Assembly (NCBI GenBank): GCA_030697555.1
Contig: JAUYPV010000055.1
Coordinates: forward strand, 1-56,969
DNA length: 56,969 bases
From: Hyphomonadaceae bacterium
GTDB taxonomy: Bacteria; Pseudomonadota; Alphaproteobacteria; Caulobacterales; Hyphomonadaceae
Direction of reading: 5' to 3'
The translations under genes and the position numbers were made by a program. Within the stretch, counting starts at the first letter, position 1. Each line of letters starts with the position of its first letter. Positions 35,581 through 45,008 of this stretch are shown piece after piece. The notes beneath the pieces were generated by a model that was not told the DNA's origin, did not search any database, and saw only the letters and a list, made by a program, of their open reading frames with translations.

Positions 35581-36723
35581 ATGAAGAACCCGTTTGAAAC
35601 CGAGGAGCGCCGCGCGTTCCGCGAGACCGTCCGCCGCTTCGTTGCGGCCGAAGTGACGCCTTACGCGACGGAATGGGATGAGGCCGGCGAAGTGCCGTGG
35701 TCGCTGCACCAGAAGATCGGCGCGCTCGGTGCATGGGGCTTCGGCGTCAGCGAGAAGTACGGCGGGCTCGGCTTCAACGACTGCTTCATGCGCTCCGCCT
35801 TCTCGGAGGAATTCGCCAAATGCGGCGCGGGCGGCATTGGCGCGGCGGTCGGCGGCCGCAGCATTTCCATCGGCCCAATCGAGAAATTCGCCAGCGATGA
35901 AATCAAGGATCGCATCCTCCCGGACATCGTCGCCGGCCGCAAGGGATCGAGCCTCGCGATCACGGAGCCATCCGGCGGTTCCGACGTCGCCAACATGCAG
36001 ACCACTGCAAAGCGCGACGGCAATCACTGGGTCATCAACGGATCGAAGACTTTCATCACCGGCGGCATGAAGTCGTCCTACTTCGTTGTCGGTGCTCGCA
36101 CAGGCGACAAAGGCCTCAAGGGCATATCGTTGTTCTTTGTCGAGGCTGATGCGCCCGGCTTCTCGCGCACGGTGCTCGACCGCAAGATGGGCTGGTGGGC
36201 GTCCGATACTGCTACGCTCCATTTCGACGATGTGCGCGTGCCCGCGGAAAACATGCTGGGCGAAGAGAACCGCGGCTTTCTCTCCATTATGAACAATTTC
36301 AACTATGAACGCATGGGCATGGTCGCTTCCATGCTCGGCATGATGAAGCTGTGTCTCGAGTATTCGGTCGCCTATGCGCAGCAACGCGAGACGTTCGGGA
36401 AGAAGCTGATCGAGCATCAGGTGATCCGCCACAAGATCGCGGACATGTCGGCGCGGATCGACCAGATCGAGACCTACATCAACTGGATCTGCTGGATGAC
36501 CAACGAAGGCGAAATGCCCGTCGCCGAAGTCTCCAAGGCGAAGTTCTCCGCCTCGAAAGCCCTTGAGTTTTGCGCCTCTGAAGCCATGCAGATCATCGGC
36601 GGCGCCGCCTACCTGCGTGGCAATCCGGTCGAGCGCATCTACCGCGAAGTGAAGGTCAACGCGATCGGCGGCGGGTCGGAGGAGATCATGCGCGATCTCG
36701 CCGTGCGCCAGATGGGGCTTTGA
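35581..36723 (+). CDS. atuD: Acyl-CoA dehydrogenase, citronellyl-CoA dehydrogenase-like
   Basis: 380 residues. It has AITEPSGGSDVANMQTTAKR, WVINGSKTFITGGMKSSYF, and Glu243 in NFNYERMGMVA at the isovaleryl-type catalytic-base position, ending GGGSEEIMRDLAVRQMG. AtuD oxidises citronellyl-CoA to cis-geranyl-CoA ahead of the carboxylase. The ATG at 35581 has AAGGGAAGGA just upstream; an earlier in-frame ATG at 35548 does not. It is divergent from atuA and 2 bases before a TetR gene. The substrate name is by context; related dehydrogenases act on other branched acyl-CoAs. Confidence 0.82.
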   Translation: MKNPFETEERRAFRETVRRFVAAEVTPYATEWDEAGEVPWSLHQKIGALGAWGFGVSEKYGGLGFNDCFMRSAFSEEFAKCGAGGIGAAVGGRSISIGPIEKFASDEIKDRILPDIVAGRKGSSLAITEPSGGSDVANMQTTAKRDGNHWVINGSKTFITGGMKSSYFVVGARTGDKGLKGISLFFVEADAPGFSRTVLDRKMGWWASDTATLHFDDVRVPAENMLGEENRGFLSIMNNFNYERMGMVASMLGMMKLCLEYSVAYAQQRETFGKKLIEHQVIRHKIADMSARIDQIETYINWICWMTNEGEMPVAEVSKAKFSASKALEFCASEAMQIIGGAAYLRGNPVERIYREVKVNAIGGGSEEIMRDLAVRQMGL

Positions 36724-36725
36724 GA

Positions 36726-37418
36726 ATGGGCGTTGCGAGAGCCGAGATTTCCACGCGCGGGGAGCGGGTTGCCGAGAAGGAACGCGCCATCCTCGCGGCC
36801 GCCCGCGCCGTGTTCGTGAAGAATGGCTTCGAGCGCGCCCGAATGGCCGAAATCGCGAAACGCGCCGGCGTCGCGGAAGGCACGATCTACATCTACTACA
36901 AGACCAAGAATGACCTGCTGCAGGCCGTCGTTCTCCAGTTCTGGGACGGCATCACCACAAGCGCCGCGAAGGCCGTCGATCCCAAGACGGGTACGTTCGA
37001 ACAGCTGCGCGCCTTGGCCGATCATCACCTGACACTGATGATCCGGGACCGCGAATTCATCGAGCTCGAAGTCATCCTGCGCAACTCCGGCACCGAACCG
37101 ATCGCCAGCGAGCGAACTACCCTGAAGCGCTACGTCGCCATTTTCGATACTATCTTCCGGCGCGGCGTGGATCGCGGTGATCTCGTCTCTGGCGCCCCGA
37201 TCTGGATCCCACGTGACCTGTTCTACGGAACACTCGACTATTCCTCACGCACCATCGTGCTGCGCGGTGCGCGGCGGCCGACGGGCGTGGTCGATAACCT
37301 GATCGAGGTTTTTCGTGCTTGTTATGGCCGGACAAAGGATCGCGATGCGCCAACCACGACGCTGGTCGGCCGGCTTGAGGCGGCGGTCAGCAAGATCGAG
37401 AAGATGACGAAATCCTAG
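36726..37418 (+). CDS. TetR-family regulator, AtuR-like
   Basis: 230 residues with an N-terminal TetR helix-turn-helix (MAEIAKRAGVAEGTIYIYYK, about residues 40-59) and a helical C-terminal domain. The ATG at 36726 is 2 bases after the atuD-like stop. It is encoded within the plus-strand arm of the terpene cluster, so it probably senses an acyl-CoA intermediate and represses both divergent promoters at 35499-35531, including its own. Whether it is a true AtuR orthologue is not shown by sequence here. Confidence 0.82.
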   Translation: MGVARAEISTRGERVAEKERAILAAARAVFVKNGFERARMAEIAKRAGVAEGTIYIYYKTKNDLLQAVVLQFWDGITTSAAKAVDPKTGTFEQLRALADHHLTLMIRDREFIELEVILRNSGTEPIASERTTLKRYVAIFDTIFRRGVDRGDLVSGAPIWIPRDLFYGTLDYSSRTIVLRGARRPTGVVDNLIEVFRACYGRTKDRDAPTTTLVGRLEAAVSKIEKMTKS

Positions 37419-37431
37419 GCGGGAGGGCCGG

Positions 37432-39045
37432 ATGTATCGTGTGAATCTCACGGAGTCTTACTTTCCGGCGCAGACCGACGATGTGATCCTCGATACGACC
37501 GTCGGCGGCGTTCTCCGCGAACGCGCCGCGAAATCGCCAGGCGCCGAGGCGCTGGTTGAAGCGGACATGGAAGGCGTGATCCGCCGGCGCTGGACCTACG
37601 CCCAGCTTCTCTCCGACTCCGAAGCCCTCGGCCGCGCGCTACTCTCCCGGTACAAGCCAGGTGAGCGCATCGCCGTCTGGGCGCCGAACATTCCGGAATG
37701 GGTAATCATCGAGTTCGCCGCGGCATTCGCCGGCCTGACGCTGGTCACCGCCAACCCGGCCAACAAGGCGCGGGAGCTGAAATATGTGCTGGAACAGTCG
37801 CGCTCCGCCGGCCTGTTCATGGTGCGTGAATACCGCGGCAATCCGATGGCCGAGATCGCAGTCGACGTCGCGCGTCAAATTCCAGCCATCCGCGAGGTGA
37901 TCGATCTCGACGATCGTGACGCGCTGTTCGCGGGCAGTGACCGCCCGGCGAGATTTCCCGATGTGAAGCCCGACGACGCGGCGCAGGTGCAATACACGTC
38001 GGGCACGACCGGCTTCCCGAAAGGCGCGGTGCTTCATCATCGCGGCCTTACCAACAATGCGCGCATGATCTTCGCCCGCCGGGGCGCGCAGGAAGGCGAG
38101 GCGCTGCTCAACTTCATGCCGATGTTCCACACGTCCGGGTGCGCCATCAACACGCTGGGCGCCGTCCAGCATGGCTGCCGGCACATCATCGCCAAGCTCT
38201 TCGATCCCAATCGTATGCTCGACATCGTCGAGGGGGAGAGTGTGGTCAGCTTGTCCGGCGTTCCGACGATGCTGGTCGCCCTGCTTGAAGCGCAGGCCGC
38301 CCGGCCTCGCGATCTTTCCTCCATTCGGGTGGCGACCTCTGGCGGGTCGATGGTGCCGCCCGAGCTGATACGGCGCGTCCGCTCGGTTCTCGGCTGTGAT
38401 TTCGTGACCGTATACGGCCAGACGGAAACCTCGCCGGTGCTTACGCAGACGCGGGCGGACGATCCATTCGAGGATGTCTGTGAAACGGTGGGCCAGGCGC
38501 TGCCACAGATAGAAATGTCGATCCGCGATCCCCAGACCAATGCCGTCACGCCCATCGGCGTGCAGGGTGAAATATGTTCGCGCGGCTACTGCAACATGCT
38601 TGGCTATAACGACAATCCCAAGGCGACGGCCGACACTATCGACAGCGAAGGCTGGCTGCACACAGGCGATCTCGGAACCATGGACTCGCGTGGCTATGTG
38701 AAAGTCACCGGCCGTGTGAAGGAGATGATCATCCGCGGCGGTGAAAACCTGTTCCCCGCCGAGATCGAGAACGTCCTGCTAGAACATCCTTCGATTGCAG
38801 AGTGCGCCATCGTCGGCGTGCCGGATCAGCGCTGGGGTGAAATTGTCACGTGCTTCGTCCGGCTTAATCCCGGCGCTACGCTCGACCGCGCGGCCCTCGT
38901 CGCTCATTGCCGCGGACACCTCTCGGCGCCCAAGACGCCGGTGCATTGGTGGGAGATCTCCGCCTGGCCGCTCACCGGCTCTGGCAAGATACAAAGGTTT
39001 GTCCTCCGCGATCGTGTGATCGCGGGCGAATTTCCGCTAAGCTGA
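37432..39045 (+). CDS. AMP-dependent acyl-CoA ligase (cluster ligase 1)
   Basis: 537 residues with all ANL motifs: QYTSGTTGFPKGA (residues 187-199), FVTVYGQTETSPV, GWLHTGDLGTMDSRGYVKVT, GRVKEMIIRGGENLFPAEIE, and a C-terminal catalytic Lys in LTGSGKIQRFVLRD. It resembles FadD-type medium/long-chain ligases. GGGAGGGCC lies immediately upstream of the ATG. In the terpene cluster it could fill the AtuH role, activating citronellate or geranate. The start codon is 13 bases after the TetR stop, so it should be co-regulated. Confidence 0.87.
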   Translation: MYRVNLTESYFPAQTDDVILDTTVGGVLRERAAKSPGAEALVEADMEGVIRRRWTYAQLLSDSEALGRALLSRYKPGERIAVWAPNIPEWVIIEFAAAFAGLTLVTANPANKARELKYVLEQSRSAGLFMVREYRGNPMAEIAVDVARQIPAIREVIDLDDRDALFAGSDRPARFPDVKPDDAAQVQYTSGTTGFPKGAVLHHRGLTNNARMIFARRGAQEGEALLNFMPMFHTSGCAINTLGAVQHGCRHIIAKLFDPNRMLDIVEGESVVSLSGVPTMLVALLEAQAARPRDLSSIRVATSGGSMVPPELIRRVRSVLGCDFVTVYGQTETSPVLTQTRADDPFEDVCETVGQALPQIEMSIRDPQTNAVTPIGVQGEICSRGYCNMLGYNDNPKATADTIDSEGWLHTGDLGTMDSRGYVKVTGRVKEMIIRGGENLFPAEIENVLLEHPSIAECAIVGVPDQRWGEIVTCFVRLNPGATLDRAALVAHCRGHLSAPKTPVHWWEISAWPLTGSGKIQRFVLRDRVIAGEFPLS

Positions 39046-39067
39046 TTGCGATCAACGGAGAGCCAAG

Positions 39068-40666
39068 ATGACGTTCGGCTATGGCGACGTGTTCGACGCG
39101 GTCGCGGAAGCCGCGTCCGCCGATGATCCGGCTATCTACTGCGATGGCGAGACAATCACCTGGGGTGAGTTTGGGTCACAGTCGAACGCGCTGGCTCGCG
39201 CACTGGCTGCTGCGGGTCTCGGGGTCGGCGCAAAAGTCGCCCAGTACATGCGCAACAGCCCGGAATATGCGGCCACGTTCGTCGCTGCGCTCAAGGCGCG
39301 CATGGCGCCGGTCAACGTCAACTATCGCTACGGACCCGACGAACTCGCCTACCTGCTCGACAACAGCGATGCCGAGGCGGTCTTCTTCGACGCCGCCTTT
39401 GCCGACAATGCCCGCGCGCTCCGATCGCGCGTCCCACGCGTGAAGCTGTGGGCCAGCGTTGGAAGCCGCGTCGAAGGGTTCAGCTTCATCGGCGACCTGG
39501 TCGAAGGAGATGGCTCGAAGCTACGGATCACGCGTTCGCCGGGCGACATGTTCCTTCTCTATACCGGCGGCACCACCGGCCTTCCGAAAGGCGTGATGTG
39601 GCCGAGCAATACGTGGTGGGATGTCCTGGCGCTGGGCCGCGCACCCCAGCTCGGCATGGAGCCGCCGCAGACGCTTGAAGCGCTGAAGGCGCAGGTGCGC
39701 TCCGGCGCCGGTCGCGCACCGGTTTACGTCTCGCCGCCGCTGATGCACGGCACGGGCATGTTCACGGCGTTCGGCGCGATGTCGAAAGGCGCGCCGCTCG
39801 TGGTGACGCGTTCGCCGCATTTCGACGCTCCATCCGCACTGGACACGATGACCCGGCTTCGCTGTGGTGGCCTTGCGATCGTCGGCGATGCTTTCGCGCG
39901 GCCGTTGCTCGATGCGCTACGCGCTGAGCCGGCCCGATACGACGTCACTTCGCTGCGCACCGTCACGTCCAGTGGCATGATGTGGAGCCCGGAGGTGAAA
40001 CTCGGTCTTCTCGACTTCATGCCGGAAGTCGCGCTCTACGACAGTTTTGGCGCATCGGAAGCTACCGGCCTTGGCGCATCGGTCACGTCACGCGCCAGTC
40101 CGCCGGGCGAGGCCAAGTTCGACGCTCCCAACACCATCGTGGTGCGAGCCGATGACTACACGCCGGTGACGCCGGGATCGGGCGAAGTCGGACTCGTCGC
40201 CAAATGGGGCAACCTGCCGCTTGGCTACTACAAGGATCCGGAGAAGACCGCCCGCACCTACGTCACTATCAATGGCGTTCGCCACTTGCTGTCCGGCGAT
40301 CACGCCACAGTGGAGGCTGACGGCAAGATCAGGCTGCTCGGGCGTGGCAGCCATTGCATCAACTCGGGCGGCGAGAAGATCTATCCGGAGGAGGTGGAAG
40401 AGGCGCTCAAGACCCATCCAGCCGTCGCCGACGCGCTCGTGTTCGGCCGTTCCGATCCACGTTTCGGCCAATCCATTGCGGCTGTCGTGGGTCTGGAGAG
40501 CGGCGCGAAGGCGGTGGAAGCCGACCTCATCGCCCATGTGCGCGAGCGCTTGGCGGCCTACAAAGCCCCCCGCCGCATCGTCTTCGCCGCCGCCGCGCCC
40601 CGCGCGCCCAACGGCAAGCCGGACTACGAAACCGCCAAAAAGCTTTTCGAATCCGAAGACCGCTGA
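39068..40666 (+). CDS. AMP-dependent acyl-CoA ligase (cluster ligase 2, FadD19-like)
   Basis: 532 residues with the ligase motifs LYTGGTTGLPKGVMW (from about residue 164), LYDSFGASEATG and GSHCINSGGEKIYPEEVEEA, and a C-terminal PNGKPDYETAKK holding the catalytic Lys. The YTGGTTG variant of the P-loop and the overall look recall actinobacterial FadD19-type ligases that activate branched isoprenoid-like side chains. GGAGAG lies 7 bases before the ATG. It follows ligase 1 by 22 bases, so the cluster has two ligases, perhaps for chain-length or isomer preferences. Confidence 0.87.
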   Translation: MTFGYGDVFDAVAEAASADDPAIYCDGETITWGEFGSQSNALARALAAAGLGVGAKVAQYMRNSPEYAATFVAALKARMAPVNVNYRYGPDELAYLLDNSDAEAVFFDAAFADNARALRSRVPRVKLWASVGSRVEGFSFIGDLVEGDGSKLRITRSPGDMFLLYTGGTTGLPKGVMWPSNTWWDVLALGRAPQLGMEPPQTLEALKAQVRSGAGRAPVYVSPPLMHGTGMFTAFGAMSKGAPLVVTRSPHFDAPSALDTMTRLRCGGLAIVGDAFARPLLDALRAEPARYDVTSLRTVTSSGMMWSPEVKLGLLDFMPEVALYDSFGASEATGLGASVTSRASPPGEAKFDAPNTIVVRADDYTPVTPGSGEVGLVAKWGNLPLGYYKDPEKTARTYVTINGVRHLLSGDHATVEADGKIRLLGRGSHCINSGGEKIYPEEVEEALKTHPAVADALVFGRSDPRFGQSIAAVVGLESGAKAVEADLIAHVRERLAAYKAPRRIVFAAAAPRAPNGKPDYETAKKLFESEDR

Positions 40667-40738
40667 ACTTCGCCACTCCCTCACGCACGACGCTTTCCTT
40701 GAACACGCAGCCGTGTTTCCGCTCTGTCCGCCGGAATA

Positions 40739-40772
40739 TTGACAACGTAAATTTTAAGCTAGACAGTGTCTA
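40739..40772 (+). promoter_or_regulatory. Promoter with overlapping 13-base palindrome upstream of the RND efflux genes
   Basis: TTGACA (40739-40744, a perfect -35) is followed 15 bases later by TAGACA (40760-40765), which is both a fair -10 and the left half of TAGACA-G-TGTCTA (40760-40772), a perfect 6+1+6 palindrome. A repressor bound there would cover the -10 and start site. TetR-type operators overlapping RND pump promoters are common. No dedicated repressor gene is adjacent. The short 15-base spacer is unusual. Confidence 0.55.
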
Positions 40773-40792
40773 CCAACAGGCTGGGGATTGCC

Positions 40793-41851
40793 GTGGACAC
40801 TGTTAGCGCCAGATCAGCAGGCCGGGTCGCCATGGCGGCGGCAATGGCGGCTTTGGTTGTTGCGTGCTCGCCGGCGGAGTCGAAGGTCGGGCCTACCAAG
40901 GCCCAGGCCGTCCAGCCCGTCCAGCCCATCCAGGTCGAAGTCTATCGCGTCGAGCAACGCCAGGAGGCAGGCGTTCTGCGCGCCAGCGGCCTCATCACGT
41001 TCAAGAGCGAAACCTCGCTGTCCTTCGGCGCGCCGGGCGTGATCGAATCCCTGCTGGTCGACGGCGGCGACCGCGTGCGTACAGGCCAGGTACTCGCCAC
41101 GCTGCGGCGAACATCGGTCGGAGCCGACGCGGCGGAGGCAGAGATTGTGCGGCAGACCGCGCAGCAGACTTTCGATCGTGTCAGCCGCCTTCATGCTGCT
41201 GGGGCGGCATCGCAAGCGGATCTTGATGCGGCCCGCCTCGGACTTGAGCGTGCGCGGGAAACCCTGTCGATCGTCGCCCCAGCATCGGGCGTCATCCTGC
41301 GCCGCGATGTCGAACGCGGACAGACCGTAACGCAGGGCCAGGCCATCCTGCAGCTCGGCGAGGACCGCACCGGCGTGATCGTCCGTGCGCAATTCTCCTC
41401 GGTCGAGGTGACGCAGGTGCATGTTGGCGACGTGGCACAAATCTCGATCCAGGGCCGCGAAAGCCGCACAGGGAAAGTCAGCCAGATCTCGCCAAAGATG
41501 GCGGCTGGCATGGGCTCGTTCGAAGTGGAAGTGCGCTTTGACGACGCGATCGATCTCAGAAGCGGCGAAGTCGCCGAGGTGCTGATCGCCACCACTGATG
41601 CTGCCGGCGCGAAGCCCGCCATACCTACCTTCCTGATTCCGGCCATTTCCCTGATCGATGCACGCGCTGACCAGGGCATCGTTTATGTCGTGGGCGAGGA
41701 CGGCTTCGCCAAGCGCCGCGCCGTGCAGACTGAGGGCGTGACGGACGGCGGCGTGGTCGTGATTGCTGGCCTGCAGCCTGGCGAGGCGGTGATCACGCGC
41801 GGCGCCTCGATGGTACGCGATGGCGACCCTGTCTCCGTCAAGCGGGACTAG
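40793..41851 (+). CDS. RND efflux periplasmic adaptor (membrane fusion protein), lipoprotein
   Basis: 352 residues from GTG at 40793. A short basic N region (ARSAGR) and hydrophobic stretch end in a lipobox-like LVVAC, so the mature protein should be lipid-anchored. It then shows HlyD/AcrA-like beta-barrel and biotinyl-lipoyl halves (IESLLVDGGDRVRTGQVLAT; IVAPASGVILRRDVERGQTV) flanking a short helical hairpin. An earlier GTG at 40766 is in frame but lies inside the -10/operator, so it cannot be the start if that promoter is used; GGGGA precedes 40793. It ends 3 bases before the pump gene. Confidence 0.87.
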   Translation: MDTVSARSAGRVAMAAAMAALVVACSPAESKVGPTKAQAVQPVQPIQVEVYRVEQRQEAGVLRASGLITFKSETSLSFGAPGVIESLLVDGGDRVRTGQVLATLRRTSVGADAAEAEIVRQTAQQTFDRVSRLHAAGAASQADLDAARLGLERARETLSIVAPASGVILRRDVERGQTVTQGQAILQLGEDRTGVIVRAQFSSVEVTQVHVGDVAQISIQGRESRTGKVSQISPKMAAGMGSFEVEVRFDDAIDLRSGEVAEVLIATTDAAGAKPAIPTFLIPAISLIDARADQGIVYVVGEDGFAKRRAVQTEGVTDGGVVVIAGLQPGEAVITRGASMVRDGDPVSVKRD

Positions 41852-41854
41852 CGC

Positions 41855-44800
41855 GTGCAGGCGATCACCCGCTTCTTCATCGACCGCTGGCAATTCACGC
41901 TTATCTTGTTCGTGATGCTCTTTGCGCTCGGAGTGGCCTCTGTCCAGGCGATCCCGAAATCCGAAGACCCGATCGTCAAGTTCCCGGGTGTCGGTGTGTT
42001 CGTCGTCCTGCCGGGCGCCGATGCCGAACAGATGGAACGTGTTATCGCCATCCCGATCGAGACGGCGCTCAACGGCATCGAGGACGTCGATGAGATTTCC
42101 TCAAACAGTAGCGCGGGCCTTGCCTCGATCAGCGTGCAGTTTGAATACGGAACGGACCCCGAGAAGAAATACGACGAGGTCGTGCGCGAACTGAACGTCG
42201 TTCGCCCCAGCCTGCCGGCGGGCATCGCAATGATCCGGGCGGACCGGGCCAATCCCGCCCAGACCAACATCGTCCAGATGGCACTCGTCAGCGAGACTGC
42301 GCCGATCCGCCAGATGGAGGCCTATGCGCGCGAGATGCGGGACGCCATCGAGCGGGCGCCTGGCGTGCAGCAGTCCGAGATCTGGGGCGTGCCCACCGCC
42401 GAGGTGCGCGTCACGGTCGATCTCGACAAGATCGCCGCCTACCAGATTCCGCTCGGGGCGATCACCGAGGCGCTGGAACGCGAAGGTGCCGACCTGCCCA
42501 TCGGCGCCGTCGAAAGCAGCGGCCGCCGCTTCAATGTCGAAGCCACCGGCCCATTCGACAGCCTGGATGAAATCCGCGACGTCGTGCTGCGCGCCAACAA
42601 TGGGATGAGCGTCAGGGTCGGCGATGTCGCCAACGTGGAGTGGACCAACGACGAGGCCGCCCACATCACCCGCTACAACGGCCAGCGCGCCCTCTTTGTG
42701 ACGGCCCGCGCCAAGCTGGGCACCACGATCTTCAACGTGATCGATGGCGTGAAATCCCGCGTCGATGCTTTCGAGAAGCGCCTGCCGCCGGAGATCAAGC
42801 TGGAACGGGGCTTCGATCAGTCGGAAACTGTCGCCCACCGCCTCAACTCGCTCGGCCGCGATCTCGGTATCGCCATTGCCCTGGTGCTGTTGACGCTCCT
42901 GCCACTTGGCTTCCGCGCGTCGATCATCGTCATGGTGTCGATCCCGTTCTCGTTCGCGATCGGCGTTACCGTGCTCAATATCATGGGCTATTCGCTGAAC
43001 CAGTTGTCGATCGCGGGGTTCGTCCTGGCGCTGGGCCTGCTGGTCGTCGACTCGATCGTCGTTACCGAGAACATCTCCCGCCACCTTCGCAGCGGGCTGC
43101 CTCCACGCGAGGCGGCGCTGGCGGGGGTGAAGGAGATCAATGTCGCCGTGCTCGGCTGTACCGCCGCGCTGCTGCTGGCCTTCGTGCCGCTGCTCAATCT
43201 TCCGGAATCGGCCGGCGACTTCACGCGCTCCCTGCCCATGGCGGTGGTCTGCACCATCGCCGCCTCGCTGTTCGTGGCGCTGAGTGTGATCCCGTTCCTC
43301 GCTAGCCGCATGCTGCCGCGCAAGGGACACTCCAACATCTTCCTCGACGTGGTGATGGGGGCTATCCACGCCATCTACCGGCCGATCCTCCACCTCGCGC
43401 TATCCATGCCCCGTATCACCATAGTCATCGGCCTTGCGCTGTTTGCCGCCACGCTGACGCTGGTGCCCAAGCTCGGCTTCAGCCTCTTCCCCGAGAACGA
43501 TAGCCCTTACTTCATCGTCCGGGTGGAGTTGCCGCAGGGCGTTTCGGTCTCCGAGACGGATCGCGCCGTTTCGTTCGCGGATGCCGTTCTGGCCAAGCGC
43601 GAGAACATCACCTGGCGTTTCTCCAACGCCGGCCGAGGTAATCCACGCGTCTACTATAACGAGCAGCCCTCCGAGCAGTCGTCCAACGTCGGCGACCTCT
43701 ATGTCCGCTTCGATCATTGGGAGGCCGAGACCGGCCACGCCGAACTCGAAGCGATCCGCAAGGAGTTGGCGGCTTTCCCGGGCGCGCGATTCAACGTGAA
43801 GCGTTTCCTCAATGGCCCGCCTATCGAGGCGCCCATCGCCGTGCGCATCCGCGGCGCGGATATCAACGTGCTGACCGATCTAGCCGGGCAGGTGGAGCGC
43901 CTGGTCAGCGAGGCTGATGGCACGCGCAATGTGCGCAACCCGCTGGGTGAAAAGCTCATCGATCTCGATCTCAATGTCGACACGGAAGTTGCCGCCCTGC
44001 GCGGCGTGCCGGCTGGTGCAATCGACCAGACTCTGCGCATCGCCATCGGCGGCGCTCGTGTTGCTTCCTTTCGCGATCCGGTCGGCGACGCCTATCCTGT
44101 CGTGGTCCGTGCTCCGCGCGCCGAGCGCATGAACATTGCCGACATTGAACGTCTCTATATCTGGACCAGCGCAGGGGTCGCCGCGCCGATATCCGAGTTT
44201 GCCGATCCCTCGCTGTCTTCCGGACCATCCCGCATCAGCCGCTACAACCGCGAGCGAACGGTCACCGTGACCGCCTTCACACAACCAGGGCGTCTCGCGG
44301 GCGAAGTCACCGAGGCGGTTGCAGCGAAGCTCGCGCCTTTGAAATTGCCGCCGGGCTATTCCATCGCTTTCGGTGGCGAGGCGGAAGCGCAATCCGAAAG
44401 TTTTGGCGGGTTCGGCCCGGCCATCATCATCGCGTGCTTCGGCATCCTGGCGGTTCTGCTGCTCGAATTCGGGTCGTTCTCCAGTGCGGCTGTCGTCGCC
44501 TTCGTCATACCGTTCGGCATCATGGGCGGCCTGATCGCGCTCTACATCGGGAAAGAGTCGCTCTCCTATACGTCGATCATCGGCTTCATCGCGCTGGTCG
44601 GCATAGAGATCAAGAACTCGATCCTGCTGGTGGAGTTCGCCAACCAGGAACGAGCGCGGGGCACGCCGCTGCGTGAGGCGATCGAGCGGGCAGGCGAGGT
44701 CCGCTTCCTGCCGGTCCTGCTGACCTCGCTCACTGCCATCGGCGGCTTGATCCCCCTCGTCCTCGAGCGGTCGCCGCTCTACTCGCCGCTCGCCATGGTG

Positions 44801-44941
44801 ATCATCGGCGGGCTGATCAGCTCGACCCTGCTGGCCCGGATCGTTACGCCGCCGCTCTATCTGCTTCTGGCGCCGGGCAAGGCCAAGCGGCAGAAGGTCG
44901 GTCCCCCGGCTACGGGGGCCGTGGCGACTCCAGCCGAGTAA
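41855..44941 (+). CDS. RND-family efflux pump, inner-membrane permease
   Basis: A 1028-residue AcrB/MexB-like permease with twelve membrane segments and two large periplasmic loops. In TM4 the usual DD pair of proton-relay aspartates reads V398-D399 (GLLVVDSIVVTEN), so only one Asp is kept; the TM10 Lys is present (K920 in IEIKNSILLVEFAN). It starts with GTG, 3 bases after the adaptor, forming a two-gene operon; no outer-membrane channel gene is in the window. A GC-only hairpin (44903-44918, CCCCCG-GCTA-CGGGGG) lies just before the stop. Substrate unknown; export of terpene acids or solvents is a contextual guess. Confidence 0.92.
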   Translation: MQAITRFFIDRWQFTLILFVMLFALGVASVQAIPKSEDPIVKFPGVGVFVVLPGADAEQMERVIAIPIETALNGIEDVDEISSNSSAGLASISVQFEYGTDPEKKYDEVVRELNVVRPSLPAGIAMIRADRANPAQTNIVQMALVSETAPIRQMEAYAREMRDAIERAPGVQQSEIWGVPTAEVRVTVDLDKIAAYQIPLGAITEALEREGADLPIGAVESSGRRFNVEATGPFDSLDEIRDVVLRANNGMSVRVGDVANVEWTNDEAAHITRYNGQRALFVTARAKLGTTIFNVIDGVKSRVDAFEKRLPPEIKLERGFDQSETVAHRLNSLGRDLGIAIALVLLTLLPLGFRASIIVMVSIPFSFAIGVTVLNIMGYSLNQLSIAGFVLALGLLVVDSIVVTENISRHLRSGLPPREAALAGVKEINVAVLGCTAALLLAFVPLLNLPESAGDFTRSLPMAVVCTIAASLFVALSVIPFLASRMLPRKGHSNIFLDVVMGAIHAIYRPILHLALSMPRITIVIGLALFAATLTLVPKLGFSLFPENDSPYFIVRVELPQGVSVSETDRAVSFADAVLAKRENITWRFSNAGRGNPRVYYNEQPSEQSSNVGDLYVRFDHWEAETGHAELEAIRKELAAFPGARFNVKRFLNGPPIEAPIAVRIRGADINVLTDLAGQVERLVSEADGTRNVRNPLGEKLIDLDLNVDTEVAALRGVPAGAIDQTLRIAIGGARVASFRDPVGDAYPVVVRAPRAERMNIADIERLYIWTSAGVAAPISEFADPSLSSGPSRISRYNRERTVTVTAFTQPGRLAGEVTEAVAAKLAPLKLPPGYSIAFGGEAEAQSESFGGFGPAIIIACFGILAVLLLEFGSFSSAAVVAFVIPFGIMGGLIALYIGKESLSYTSIIGFIALVGIEIKNSILLVEFANQERARGTPLREAIERAGEVRFLPVLLTSLTAIGGLIPLVLERSPLYSPLAMVIIGGLISSTLLARIVTPPLYLLLAPGKAKRQKVGPPATGAVATPAE

Positions 44942-45008
44942 GATCCGGCCTAGGCGGGACCTGAAAATCAGCGCCTTCCATTGATGCGGCATCTTTCTGC
45001 GCCACATC

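Noticed and set aside
40766-40792. GTG at 40766 as the start of the RND adaptor
   Set aside because: It lies inside the candidate -10/operator; the GTG at 40793 has a ribosome-binding site and gives a proper lipoprotein N terminus.
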